Source: an uncultured Caryophanales bacterium
Lineage (GTDB): Bacteria; Bacillota_I; Bacilli_A; RF39; UBA660
Reading direction: 5' to 3'
DNA length: 46,136 nt
Assembly (NCBI GenBank): GCA_947164795.1
Contig: CAMUXV010000006.1
Span: forward strand, 1-46,136
The number at the start of each line of letters is the position of its first letter. Within the stretch, counting starts at the first letter, position 1. The position numbers and the translations under genes were made by a program. Positions 25,459-33,633 of the stretch are shown one piece after another. The notes under the pieces were generated by a model. It had not been told where the DNA came from, did no database searches, and saw nothing but the letters and a program-made list of their open reading frames with translations.

Positions 25459-25487
25459 TTTCTATATAGATGATAACATAAAAACAT
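25459..25487 (-). promoter_or_regulatory. possible promoter of the variable surface protein
   Basis: TTGTTT, 17 bases, TATCAT on the minus strand, about 15-20 bases before a weak AGGTAA ribosome site. The -35 is poor. Confidence 0.4.
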
Positions 25488-25536
25488 ATTAAAAACAAGT
25501 ACATAGAAAAATTTTTGAATTTTTTTAAAAAAGTAG

Positions 25537-25565
25537 TTGACAAATATGTCAAGTTAGATTATTAT
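25537..25565 (+). promoter_or_regulatory. strong promoter with -35 embedded in a dyad
   Basis: TTGACA, 17 bases, TATTAT. The -35 is the left arm of TTGACA-AATA-TGTCAA, a perfect inverted repeat that could be an operator shared by the divergent genes. No coding sequence follows for 200 bases, so the product should be an RNA. Confidence 0.65.
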
Positions 25566-25571
25566 ATTAAT

Positions 25572-25676
25572 CACCAGTTCGATATTTAGGCGAATTGGTG
25601 CTAGTATCACACTAGCCAACCCCTTTTTATTCTTTTTGAGAGACTGTTCCTTAGGGGGTCAGTCTCTAATTTTTTT
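25572..25676 (+). ncRNA. candidate ~105-nt structured RNA with own promoter and terminator
   Basis: Three consecutive hairpins: CACCAGTTCG/CGAATTGGTG, GCTAGT/ACTAGC, and AGAGACTG/CAGTCTCT followed by seven T residues. A near-consensus promoter ends seven bases upstream, and a second terminator follows. The class is not recognised. Caution: the minus strand of the same segment has an open frame ending NSLSKRIKRGWLV, similar to the mini-ORF at 5.5 kb, so this could be the relic of a small gene. Confidence 0.5.
25600..25637. repeat. dispersed repeat, copy 2
   Basis: GCTAGT-N5-ACTAGCCAACC and CTTTTTATTCTTTTT, the same block as 5514-5552, here embedded in the candidate RNA. Confidence 0.65.
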
Positions 25677-25677
25677 A

Positions 25678-25706
25678 CTATTAACTTTTATGTTAATAGT
25701 TTTTTT
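25678..25706 (+). terminator. second intrinsic terminator after the candidate RNA
   Basis: Perfect stem CTATTAAC / GTTAATAG followed by seven T residues; it insulates the downstream regulator gene. Confidence 0.85.
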
Positions 25707-25714
25707 ATATCTTA

Positions 25715-25743
25715 TTGACTACTAATTAAATTGTGATTATAAT
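25715..25743 (+). promoter_or_regulatory. promoter of the ORF6N regulator
   Basis: TTGACT, 17 bases, perfect TATAAT. The leader is about 95 bases long and contains a 16-codon open frame of doubtful translation. Confidence 0.75.
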
Positions 25744-25843
25744 ATATAATTACAAAATGGAGAACAGAAAGGAGATATGATAAAAAAATATATTTTTTAT
25801 ATGTTTTTATTGCTTAATATATATTAAAAAGGGAGGATTTTAA

Positions 25844-26704
25844 ATGAATGAAGTTGAAGTAATAGATGATATTAATATAAAAGATAAAATATACCAAGTA
25901 AGAGGAAAATTAGTTATATTAGATAGTGATTTAGGTAAATTATATAAATGTACTAATGGGACTAAGGATATTAATAAGGCGGTAAAAAGAAATAAAGAGA
26001 GATTCCCAGAAGAATTTTGCTTTCAGTTAACGAAAGAAGAATACCATGAAATTCTAAGGTTCCAATCTGGAACCTTAGAATTTAAACAAGGAAAGTATAG
26101 TAAATATCTTCCTTATGCCTTTACTGAATCTGGAGTAGCTATGTTATCTGGAATTTTACATACAGAAATAGCTATTAACACAAGCATACTAATCATGAAA
26201 GTTTTCGTAACTATGAAGAATTATTTATCTAATAGTTTGTTAGAGCAAAACTTTTATAGGAATATGTTATTAGATCACGATGATAGAATTAAGATATTGG
26301 AAAATAATTTTAATAATAAATCTTTTAGTAATGAAATATTTTTTGAAGGTCAAATATATGATGCCTACTCACTACTTTTAGATATACTTAACAGTTCAAA
26401 AGAAAGTATAATTATAATAGATAATTTTGCCAATAAAAAATTATTTGATTTACTATCTAAAACTAATAAAGTTGTAACTGTTTATAGTAAGATTTTTGAT
26501 AAAGAGTTAATAGATAAATATAATAAACAGTATAATAACGTTACTTTAATATATAATGATAGTTATCACGATAGATTTATAATTATAGATAAGAGAATAT
26601 TATATCACTGTGGTGCTTCGTTTAAGGATTTAGGCAAAAAATGTTTTTGCATTAGTAAAATAGACAATATAGAAATGGTTAATGAAATAATTAGTAAATT
26701 ATAA
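25844..26704 (+). CDS. ORF6N (KilA-N-like) domain protein with C-terminal PLD-like domain
   Basis: The 286-residue protein's N-terminal ORF6N domain (about residues 10-125) reads VRGKLVILDSDLGKLYKCTNGTKDINKAVKRN, FPEEFCFQLTKEEY, AFTESGVAMLSGIL and IMKVFVTMKNYL, as in phage antirepressor-type DNA-binding proteins. The C-terminal part (about 165-286) resembles a single phospholipase-D-like half-domain: SKESIIIIDNFANKKLFDLL and HDRFIIIDKRILYHCGASFKDLGKK, with the HxxxxxD-type core. This pairing is common in phage- and island-borne regulators. Role unknown; regulation by DNA binding is likely. GGGAGG precedes the start. It is divergent from the variable surface protein. Confidence 0.85.
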   Translation: MNEVEVIDDINIKDKIYQVRGKLVILDSDLGKLYKCTNGTKDINKAVKRNKERFPEEFCFQLTKEEYHEILRFQSGTLEFKQGKYSKYLPYAFTESGVAMLSGILHTEIAINTSILIMKVFVTMKNYLSNSLLEQNFYRNMLLDHDDRIKILENNFNNKSFSNEIFFEGQIYDAYSLLLDILNSSKESIIIIDNFANKKLFDLLSKTNKVVTVYSKIFDKELIDKYNKQYNNVTLIYNDSYHDRFIIIDKRILYHCGASFKDLGKKCFCISKIDNIEMVNEIISKL

Positions 26705-26708
26705 TAAT

Positions 26709-26739
26709 AAAAGTTCCATATTAATCATGGAACTTTTTT
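26709..26739. terminator. bidirectional terminator between the ORF6N and SASP genes
   Basis: Stem AAAAGTTCCAT / ATGGAACTTTT with T run; it lies between two converging genes. Confidence 0.85.
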
Positions 26740-26750
26740 ATATTAACAAC

Positions 26751-26963
26751 TTATTTAGTTTGATAGTTTGAACCGCTAAGTTGGTTTTCTCCTAATTTAA
26801 CTAATCTCTTAGTAATTTCTCCACCAACTGAACCGTTAGCTCTAGAAGTTGCATCTGGTCCTAAATTAACACCAAATTCGTTAGCTATTTCATATTTCAT
26901 TCTTTCGATAGCTTGTTTTGCTCCTGGAACTACCATTTTGTTATTTGAACTGTTATTACTCAT
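26751..26963 (-). CDS. alpha/beta-type small acid-soluble spore protein
   Basis: Coats and protects spore DNA and is an amino-acid store for germination. The 70 residues show the family signature: a germination-protease site [10 protein letters not shown] (cleavage after Glu25), then [26 protein letters not shown]. It has a very strong AGGAGGTG ribosome site. It is expected to be transcribed in the forespore by a sporulation sigma factor; I could not identify a convincing SigG promoter. It is the clearest sign that the organism makes endospores. Confidence 0.96.
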   Translation of the reverse strand: MSNNSSNNKMVVPGAKQAIERMKYEIANEFGVNLGPDATSRANGSVGGEITKRLVKLGENQLSGSNYQTK

Positions 26964-27037
26964 TTCGTTTCACCTCCTACACTAATAGGTTGTGAAATTA
27001 ATGAATTTTAATACTCTTTATTGAATGGTAATTTTTT

Positions 27038-28210
27038 CTATATATCAAACTTCTTTTCTTCTTTTTTTATCTTAATTATTTCTCTATTATTTACAGCTTC
27101 TTCGATTAACTTTTCATAATCAAAACTTTGTTCATACTCTATTGCTTTATTTATGTCTGGGTTTATTACTGGATGTTTAGGTAAGAATATTGTACAACAA
27201 TCTTCATATGGAAGAATAGATATTTCATATGTATCTATTTTTCTAGCAATATCTATTATTTCTAATTTATCTAGGCATGCTACTGGTCTTATTACTGGTA
27301 CATTTGTAACAGAATTTATTACTTTCATACTAGTTAGTGTTTGACTTGCTACTTGTCCTACTGATTCTCCATTTATTAAACATAATAGATTATTTTTTTC
27401 CATTATTTTATTTGCTATTCGATACATCATTCTTCGCATTATGGTTATCATATATGTAGGGTCGATATTTTTATAAATCGCCTCTTGAATATCTGTAAAT
27501 CTTACAATATGTAATGTAATATTTGCATCATATTTCGTAAGTTTCTCTACTAATGTTTTTACTTTGTTTTTAGCCATCTCACTAGTATGTGGTGGCGACT
27601 CAAAATAAACACACTCCAGTCTGATTCCCCTTTTCATAGCAAGATAACCTGCTACTGGGGAATCAATTCCTCCTGATAACATTAGAAGTCCATGGCCTGC
27701 TACTCCGACAGGATAACCGCCAGAGGCTTTTATTTCTTTTTCATATATATAAGTATAATCTTCTCTTATTTCAATTTTTAATAAATACTCGGGATTATGA
27801 ACATCTACTTTAATATTATCGATTTTTTTTAAAAGTAGTGCTCCTATTCTTCTACTAAAATCCATACTAGGAATAGCAAATGTTTTATCTGCTCTATCTG
27901 TTTCAACTTTAAATGTTTTAAATTCTATATTTTTAGCAATATCCAATACTTTAGATTCTATTTCTTCAGTATTAGTATTTACTCTATTTGCTATTACTAT
28001 ACTATGAATACCAAAGATATTTTTTAATATAGAAACTATTTCATCAATATTATCATCAGTCTCTATAAACATTCTAACTCTATTTTTTATTATTCTAACA
28101 TTATATCCATCTAATGCTTTTTTTATATTATTATATAGAATATTTATAAAGAGATTTCTATTACCACTTTTAGTAGTTAATTCTCCATATTTTATTAATA
28201 TTATTTTCAT
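27038..28210 (-). CDS. thiI: tRNA 4-thiouridine synthase ThiI
   Basis: Transfers sulfur to U8 of tRNA, and in some species to ThiS for thiamine. The 390-residue protein has an N-terminal ferredoxin-like/THUMP region (IFGIHSIVIANRV, ADKTFAIPSMDFSRRIGALLL), the PP-loop LMLSGGIDSPVAGYLAMKRG, and the late blocks NGESVGQVASQTLTSM and PVIRPVACLDKLEIIDIARKI. There is no C-terminal rhodanese domain, the usual Gram-positive form, so sulfur would come from a NifS-type desulfurase. It is the third gene after mutS and the pilin, 16 bases downstream of the latter. Confidence 0.96.
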   Translation of the reverse strand: MKIILIKYGELTTKSGNRNLFINILYNNIKKALDGYNVRIIKNRVRMFIETDDNIDEIVSILKNIFGIHSIVIANRVNTNTEEIESKVLDIAKNIEFKTFKVETDRADKTFAIPSMDFSRRIGALLLKKIDNIKVDVHNPEYLLKIEIREDYTYIYEKEIKASGGYPVGVAGHGLLMLSGGIDSPVAGYLAMKRGIRLECVYFESPPHTSEMAKNKVKTLVEKLTKYDANITLHIVRFTDIQEAIYKNIDPTYMITIMRRMMYRIANKIMEKNNLLCLINGESVGQVASQTLTSMKVINSVTNVPVIRPVACLDKLEIIDIARKIDTYEISILPYEDCCTIFLPKHPVINPDINKAIEYEQSFDYEKLIEEAVNNREIIKIKKEEKKFDI

Positions 28211-28226
28211 TTATATCAATCCATTT

Positions 28227-28580
28227 CTATGATGCATTATTGCATTCGGTACTATTATCTTTAAATTCATATTTATTAGATACATATTTTACACAGCATG
28301 TATTATCACATATATCTTCTATTTCTACTCCAGGTATATCTTGATCAGATATTAGTGTTGAAACTAATACGCCATTTGTTTTATCGGCAGTACTATGTCT
28401 ATCGAAGTATAGATCCGCTGCTGATGTAATAAGCTGTATCTTTGACTCTTTTTGTTTATTTTTACTTCTTTCTATTGATGAAGTAATATTAGGAAGAGCT
28501 ATTCCCATTATAATTACTAGTATAGCTATTACTGCCATTAATTCTATTAAAGTAAAACCTTTTCTATTTAATCTTTTCAT
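28227..28580 (-). CDS. ComGC-like prepilin
   Basis: The 117-residue protein starts MKRLNRKGFTLIELMAVIAILVIIMGIALPNI, a textbook class III prepilin N-terminus: RKG|F site, Glu at +5, hydrophobic spine and proline at 22. The globular part carries four Cys (EDICDNTCCVKY, TECNN), probably disulfide-bonded. It is likely a major pseudopilin of the same machine as the PilB-type ATPase at 17.9 kb. The ATG is used because AGGTGAG precedes it; the track's GTG start lies in that site. It sits between mutS and thiI in one transcript. Confidence 0.9.
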   Translation of the reverse strand: MKRLNRKGFTLIELMAVIAILVIIMGIALPNITSSIERSKNKQKESKIQLITSAADLYFDRHSTADKTNGVLVSTLISDQDIPGVEIEDICDNTCCVKYVSNKYEFKDNSTECNNAS

Positions 28581-28628
28581 TCTTCTCACCTACTTTAAGT
28601 ATAAAATATTTTTATTATTAATACAATA

Positions 28629-31160
28629 CTATTTTATTTTTTCTTTTAATTTACTTAGGATATTTATAGCATCAATTGGTGTTATATTTAATATGTCTAT
28701 TTTCTTTAGTTCTTCTTCTACTACACTTTTATGTTCTTCAAAGTTAAGAGGAAGCGTTGTCTGAATATAGACATCTTTTTTCTTTTCTTTTGATTCATAT
28801 GTTTTTAAGATAGAGTCTGCTCTATCTATTACAGAAGAAGGTAGTCCTGCTAGTTTAGCAACATTTATTCCATAACTTTTATCGACACATCCATCTTTAA
28901 CTTTATGAAGAAAAGTAATATTTCCATCTTCTTCCACTGCTGATACATGTTTGTTTTTTAAATTTTTAAGCGTTTTTTCCATATCAGTTAATTCATGATA
29001 ATGGGTTGAAAATAATGTCTTACATTTAATATTATTTGCAATGTATTCTAGAATAGCTTCTGCTAGACTCATACCATCAAACGTAGCAGTACCACGTCCT
29101 AATTCATCAAATAGTATCAAGCTATTTTTAGTGGCAAACTTAATAGCCCGAGATGCTTCTTTCATCTCTACCATAAAAGTAGATTCTCCACTTACTAAAT
29201 CATCCGAAGCTCCGATCCTAGTAAATATTTTATCAAAGATAGGAAGAGTTGCCTCCCCGGCAGGTACAAAGCATCCTATTTGAGCCATAATCGATATGAT
29301 ACCAAGTTGTCTCATATATGTCGACTTACCAGCCATATTAGGCCCAGTTATTAATAATATATCAGTACTTTTATCCATTACGATATCATTTGGTACATAT
29401 TCATCACCTTTTAATACTTTTTCGACGACAGGGTGTCTAGACTCTAGTATATTTATTTCATTGGTGCTAGTAATAATAGGTCTTACATAGTTATATTTTT
29501 CACTAACTAAAGCAAATGATTCTAGTACATCTACTTCGCTTATTACTTTAGCTATCTTTTGCAGATTACTAATATACTCTTTACATTTATCTCTAACAGA
29601 AGTAAATAAATCATACTCTAAATTTATTATTTTATCTTCCGCCGATAGTATTAAATCTTCTTTTTCTTTAAGTAAAGGCGTAATAAATCTTTCACAATTA
29701 GCAAGTGTTTGTTTTCTAATATAACCCATGTCATCTGTTATTAAGTTTAGATTTCCTTTAGACACTTCAATAAAGTAACCAAATACTTTATTAAATCCTA
29801 CTTTTAGATTCTTAATACCAGTTCTTTCTCTTTCTTCTACTTCAAATTTACTAATAAAGTCTTTACCACCTTTACTTAGAGATTTTAGTTCATCTAATTC
29901 ACTAGAATATCCTTCTTTGATTAAATACCCTTCTTTTAAACTATTAGGTGGTTCTTCATATATTGATTTTTCTAGTAGATTATATAAATCATCTAATGTT
30001 TCAATAGTATCATAGTATTTTATCTTCGATAGTTTTTCTTTAATACTAGGAAGTACTTTTAATGATGATTTTAACTGTAGTAAATCTTTCGCAGAAGCAC
30101 TACCAAAGCTAATTCTTCCGCATAATCTTTCTAAATCATATACTTCATATAAATCATTACGAAGTTCTTCAGCAGTTATAAAGTCTTCGAGTAAATTAGT
30201 TACAATATTATATCTTTTATTTATTTCAGTTATATCTAGTAAAGGATTTTCTATAAAAGATTTAAGTCTTCTACTACCCATCGCAGTCTTAGTATTATCA
30301 AGTAGCCAAAGTAGAGAATATGTTCTTTCTTTAGTTCTTAAGTTTTCGGTTAATTCTAAGTTTCTTTTCGTATGAATATCCATTTCCATAAAGTCATTTT
30401 TCTTGATTATTTTTACTTTTTGGAAATGAGATAAATTTCTTTTCTGATCTATATTTAAGTAATACAATAAATACTTAATAGATTTAACTATTCTTTCATC
30501 AGTAATATCTTCATAGATATTAGTATACTCACTTTCTAATAAATTATCATTATATGATATAGGAACTTTGTTATCTTTTAGACTAGATATTAATACTTTA
30601 TCAGTATAAGTATTAGTTACTAATTCCTTTATTTCTAAAGATAATACTTTATATATAATATCAGTATTATTTTTCTCTAGTATTTCCGAATATATTTCCC
30701 CAGTAGTAATATCTGAGTATGTAAGCACTACGCCATATTCAAAATCATATAAAAATCCTATATAATTATTTTCTTTTTCATTTAACGAATTAGCATTAAT
30801 AATTGTTCCAGAAGATATTATCTCCGTAATATCTCTTTTTACTATTCCTTTAGCAAACTTGGGATCTTCCAACTGCTCACAGATAGCTACTTTAAATCCC
30901 TTTTTTATTAATTTATCAATATATACTTCAGCAGCATGATGTGGTATTCCACACATTGGTACTCTTTCTTCTAATCCTGCACTTTTTCCAGTTAGAGTAA
31001 GTTCTAGAGCATGAGATACAACTTCAGCATCTTCAAAAAACATTTCATAGAAGTCTCCTAATCTATATAGTATTATTGTATCTTCATACTTATCCTTAAG
31101 TTCTACATAATGTCTCATCATTGGTGATAATTTATCTCTATTTACATCATTTCTTTTCAT
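28629..31160 (-). CDS. mutS: DNA mismatch repair protein MutS
   Basis: Recognises mismatches and recruits MutL. The 843-residue protein has the mismatch-reading Phe-X-Glu motif in YRLGDFYEMFFEDA, the long lever/clamp helices, and the ABC-type ATPase: Walker A TGPNMAGKSTYMRQ, signature FTRIGASDDLVSGESTFMVEM, Walker B SLILFDELGRGTATFDG and FSTHYHEL. The C-terminal helix-turn-helix for dimerisation (SVVEEELKKIDILNITPIDAINIL) is present. mutL is not adjacent downstream; a pilin gene and thiI follow instead. The promoter is at 31187-31215. Confidence 0.98.
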   Translation of the reverse strand: MKRNDVNRDKLSPMMRHYVELKDKYEDTIILYRLGDFYEMFFEDAEVVSHALELTLTGKSAGLEERVPMCGIPHHAAEVYIDKLIKKGFKVAICEQLEDPKFAKGIVKRDITEIISSGTIINANSLNEKENNYIGFLYDFEYGVVLTYSDITTGEIYSEILEKNNTDIIYKVLSLEIKELVTNTYTDKVLISSLKDNKVPISYNDNLLESEYTNIYEDITDERIVKSIKYLLYYLNIDQKRNLSHFQKVKIIKKNDFMEMDIHTKRNLELTENLRTKERTYSLLWLLDNTKTAMGSRRLKSFIENPLLDITEINKRYNIVTNLLEDFITAEELRNDLYEVYDLERLCGRISFGSASAKDLLQLKSSLKVLPSIKEKLSKIKYYDTIETLDDLYNLLEKSIYEEPPNSLKEGYLIKEGYSSELDELKSLSKGGKDFISKFEVEERERTGIKNLKVGFNKVFGYFIEVSKGNLNLITDDMGYIRKQTLANCERFITPLLKEKEDLILSAEDKIINLEYDLFTSVRDKCKEYISNLQKIAKVISEVDVLESFALVSEKYNYVRPIITSTNEINILESRHPVVEKVLKGDEYVPNDIVMDKSTDILLITGPNMAGKSTYMRQLGIISIMAQIGCFVPAGEATLPIFDKIFTRIGASDDLVSGESTFMVEMKEASRAIKFATKNSLILFDELGRGTATFDGMSLAEAILEYIANNIKCKTLFSTHYHELTDMEKTLKNLKNKHVSAVEEDGNITFLHKVKDGCVDKSYGINVAKLAGLPSSVIDRADSILKTYESKEKKKDVYIQTTLPLNFEEHKSVVEEELKKIDILNITPIDAINILSKLKEKIK

Positions 31161-31186
31161 ACTACTAACCTTCTTTTTTCTTTTAT

Positions 31187-31215
31187 ATTATAACATTTTA
31201 GGTAATTATTGTAAA
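31187..31215 (-). promoter_or_regulatory. mutS promoter
   Basis: TTTACA, 17 bases, TATAAT on the minus strand, about 20 bases before the ribosome site. Confidence 0.7.
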
Positions 31216-31290
31216 TTATTATTTTTGTAAAATTATCTATTAAAAAAATTAAAGAATTGATATGAACTACTCAAGTTTTATTCAACAACA

Positions 31291-32298
31291 TTAAACATTG
31301 ATATGCAGATTTAAATCCTCTTCTGTTGGTAATTTTTGTAATATATCTTTAGGGATATATTTATTAAGTTCATATGAAGATATTCCAATGGGTACATTTG
31401 TGCTTTTTAATGACCATTTTGCAGTTAATCTATCTTTACTTTTACATAGCAAAAGTCCTATTGTTTGATTATCAGTTTCTTTTTTTAAAGTTTCATTTAC
31501 CGCGGTTACATAGAATCCTAGTTGACCAATGTATTCTGGCTTAAATTCAGTTGTTTTGAGTTCTATAACAATATAACATCTTAAATCTAAATGATAAAAT
31601 AATAAATCTATATAATAATCATTATTTTCAGTGCTAATTTTATACTGATTACCTACAAATGAGAATCCTTTTCCTAATTCAATTAATACATCTTTAATTT
31701 TATTTATCATAGCTACTTCTAATTCCTTTTCCTTGTAATTTTCTTTTAATGTTAAAAAATCAAATATGTATGGATCTTTTATAGTATTATTTGCCAAATC
31801 GCTATTAATATCTGGTAAAGACATTTTAAAATTGTTTGAACTATTTCCTATTCTCAAATGAAAATTAGATTCTATTTGCATAACTAACATATCCCTACTC
31901 CAGCCATTCTTAATAGTAGCTTCTGCGTATATTTTTCTTATTTTATTATCTTTTATTTTACTCATTAATACAATATTATGTCTCCATGGAAGTTGTGCAA
32001 CGATGCGTTGCACAAGTTCATCATCTTTATATTCAAGATAAAACTTCTTCATATATTTTAGATTTCTAACAGAAAATCCTTCAGTATTTGGAAATTCAAG
32101 TCTTAATTCGCGAGATATATCATCAATAAATTTATTACCATATTTATAGTTATCATTTAATATTTTACCCAACTTAAAATAAAGATTAATTAAACTTTTA
32201 TTTGTTTCTATTGCAACTTTAATTTGAGTAGTTCTAATTTCATTTTTAATACTATTAATTATACTTCTAAAATCTTCTTTTGCTTTTTCTTCTAACAT
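31291..32298 (-). CDS. DUF1016/YhcG-family PD-(D/E)XK nuclease
   Basis: The 335-residue protein's N-terminal helical DUF1016 half (KVAIETNKSLINLYFKLGKIL, LRLEFPNTEGFSVRNLKYMKKFYLEY, LVQRIVAQLPWRHNIVLMSKI) is followed by the nuclease half. IYDFLTL-like DPYIFDFLTLKENYKEKELE, GKGFSFVGNQYKI and YYIDLLFYHLDLRCYIVIELKTTEF give the D...ExK catalytic set. Members are frequent in mobile and defence-associated regions; the substrate is presumably DNA. The start is the ATG with AGAAGGAGG eight bases upstream; the track start 12 codons earlier lies in the terminator hairpin. Expression is probably set by the leader described at 32323-32440. Confidence 0.92.
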   Translation of the reverse strand: MLEEKAKEDFRSIINSIKNEIRTTQIKVAIETNKSLINLYFKLGKILNDNYKYGNKFIDDISRELRLEFPNTEGFSVRNLKYMKKFYLEYKDDELVQRIVAQLPWRHNIVLMSKIKDNKIRKIYAEATIKNGWSRDMLVMQIESNFHLRIGNSSNNFKMSLPDINSDLANNTIKDPYIFDFLTLKENYKEKELEVAMINKIKDVLIELGKGFSFVGNQYKISTENNDYYIDLLFYHLDLRCYIVIELKTTEFKPEYIGQLGFYVTAVNETLKKETDNQTIGLLLCKSKDRLTAKWSLKSTNVPIGISSYELNKYIPKDILQKLPTEEDLNLHINV

Positions 32299-32322
32299 AT
32301 TATTTTTCCTCCTTCTATAATC

Positions 32323-32354
32323 AAAAAGAGACACTTATCTTAAATAAGCATCTC
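32323..32354 (-). terminator. intrinsic terminator inside the DUF1016 leader
   Basis: GAGATGCTTAT / ATAAGTGTCTC (11 bp with two G-U), loop TTAAG, then TTTTTGA. Confidence 0.75.
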
Positions 32355-32440
32355 CGCATCATGCATATTTCTATTTTGCCTCTAGAAATATACCTTATCG
32401 ATCTGATTGTTATATAAATATCAGGCAACCTTTTTTATAC
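32323..32440 (-). ncRNA. structured leader / candidate sRNA with intrinsic terminator ahead of the DUF1016 gene
   Basis: From the minus-strand promoter the RNA would contain CTGAT/ATCAG, a 9-bp hairpin ATATTTCTA/TAGAAATAT with a nine-base loop, and an 11-bp terminator hairpin followed by five U. The loop's GGCAA can pair with UUGCC near the 5' end (pseudoknot). The terminator ends seven bases before the nuclease gene's AGAAGGAGG. Two G-U pairs make the terminator stem complete only on the minus-strand RNA. Either a riboswitch-like attenuator or a stand-alone RNA. Confidence 0.55.
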
Positions 32441-32446
32441 AATTTA

Positions 32447-32475
32447 ATTATACTAAAAAGATATTTGAATTTCAA
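32447..32475 (-). promoter_or_regulatory. promoter of the DUF1016 leader RNA
   Basis: TTGAAA, 17 bases, perfect TATAAT on the minus strand. It lies about 40 bp downstream of the UDG gene stop. Confidence 0.7.
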
Positions 32476-32513
32476 TATAAATATAGAAAAAATGGAGATT
32501 ATCTTGATAGTAT

Positions 32514-33095
32514 TTATTCTAATATTTCTTTAATTATAGTTCTCACTTCGTATATTCTTTTATTTAAAAAATCAGGATGATCTTTAAACCATTTAATGTT
32601 AAGTGGTGATGGATGAGGAAGTACTAATGTTAATTTACTATTTAAACAATTATCTTTAAATACTAAATCATTAAAATTATCATTAGGAAAGAATACTTTG
32701 GCTGATTTAGCTCCTATTAAAATATATATTCTATTATTAATATATTCTAATTCTTTCTTTATCCATTTTTCATAACATATTCTAGGAGGCATTCTATCAT
32801 TACCATTTTTATCTTTACCTGGATAACAATGAGATAATGCTGCAATATAGAAGTTATCTGGATTATAAAATTCTTCATCTGTTATTTGATACCAGTCATA
32901 TTTTAATTTTTTACCGCTTTGATCAGTAAATGGTTTTAATGATTCATGGACTGTCCTTGATGGTGCCTGACTAATTTGTACTATTTTAGAATTTGTATTT
33001 CCTATTACAACGGGATGAGGAGTAAAACCAAATTTGTTTTTACATATATCGCATTTTTTTAATTCTTTTATTAATTTATTAAATTCTTCTTCCAT
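32514..33095 (-). CDS. uracil-DNA glycosylase superfamily protein
   Basis: The 193-residue protein shows CDICKNKFGFTPHPVVIG near the N-terminus, then ISQAPSRTVHESLKPFTDQSGKKL (the region of the catalytic motif I in COG1573-type enzymes), YIAALSHCYPGK, RIYILIGAKSAKVFF and the DNA-intercalation-loop-like HPSPLN motif. This layout fits the UDG superfamily and suggests removal of damaged or unusual bases. It begins one base after the stop of the upstream Nudix gene, so the pair is translationally coupled. Specificity unknown. Confidence 0.82.
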   Translation of the reverse strand: MEEEFNKLIKELKKCDICKNKFGFTPHPVVIGNTNSKIVQISQAPSRTVHESLKPFTDQSGKKLKYDWYQITDEEFYNPDNFYIAALSHCYPGKDKNGNDRMPPRICYEKWIKKELEYINNRIYILIGAKSAKVFFPNDNFNDLVFKDNCLNSKLTLVLPHPSPLNIKWFKDHPDFLNKRIYEVRTIIKEILE

Positions 33096-33096
33096 A

Positions 33097-33612
33097 TTAT
33101 TCTATTTCACTTTTATATATTTTAAATATCTCTAGCATTTCTTTTGCTATTCCTTTTTTATCTCCATATTCATTAACATTTTTAGTAAGTTCTTCTTCTA
33201 CTTTATTTAAAGGAATATATGTTAATTTAAAATTGCCTTCTTTTTCTTCTTCTGTATAATTAGTATTATTTAAATTTGGTTTTTCATCAGTTTTAATTTC
33301 ATAATAGTATATTTCTATTTTTCTGTTTTTACCTACTTCTGGCCAATCCTTATAATATCCAGACATTTTAATAAATGGTTCTATATTATTTACATTTAAA
33401 TTAATACCGGTTTCCTCAAGTAATTCTCTGTTTACAGCAGTAATTAATTCTTCATTATCTTCGACATGACCTCCAGGAAATTGATATTCATTATGAGAAT
33501 ATCCTAGTAATATTTCACTATTCGAATTAATTAGTAATACTTTTACTCTTTTTACTATTTCAGTCATCTCTTCTTCTTTTAAATTATATTTATTTGTAAT
33601 AATTTCTTTCAT
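33097..33612 (-). CDS. Nudix hydrolase
   Basis: The 171-residue protein has the full Nudix box (GGHVEDNEELITAVNRELLEETG; pattern GX5EX7REUXEEXGU) at about residues 47-69. N-terminal strands read KVLLINSNSEILLGY. It hydrolyses a nucleoside diphosphate-linked substrate; which one cannot be told. Coupling with a UDG-superfamily gene suggests nucleotide-pool or base-damage hygiene. Confidence 0.9.
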   Translation of the reverse strand: MKEIITNKYNLKEEEMTEIVKRVKVLLINSNSEILLGYSHNEYQFPGGHVEDNEELITAVNRELLEETGINLNVNNIEPFIKMSGYYKDWPEVGKNRKIEIYYYEIKTDEKPNLNNTNYTEEEKEGNFKLTYIPLNKVEEELTKNVNEYGDKKGIAKEMLEIFKIYKSEIE

Positions 33613-33633
33613 AATTCATCTTCTTTCTTATTA

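Noticed and set aside
25777-25827. 16-codon ORF in the leader of the ORF6N gene
   Set aside because: The AGGAG is only two bases from the ATG, too close for normal initiation, and the peptide (MIKKYIFYMFLLLNIY) is what AT-rich sequence gives by chance.
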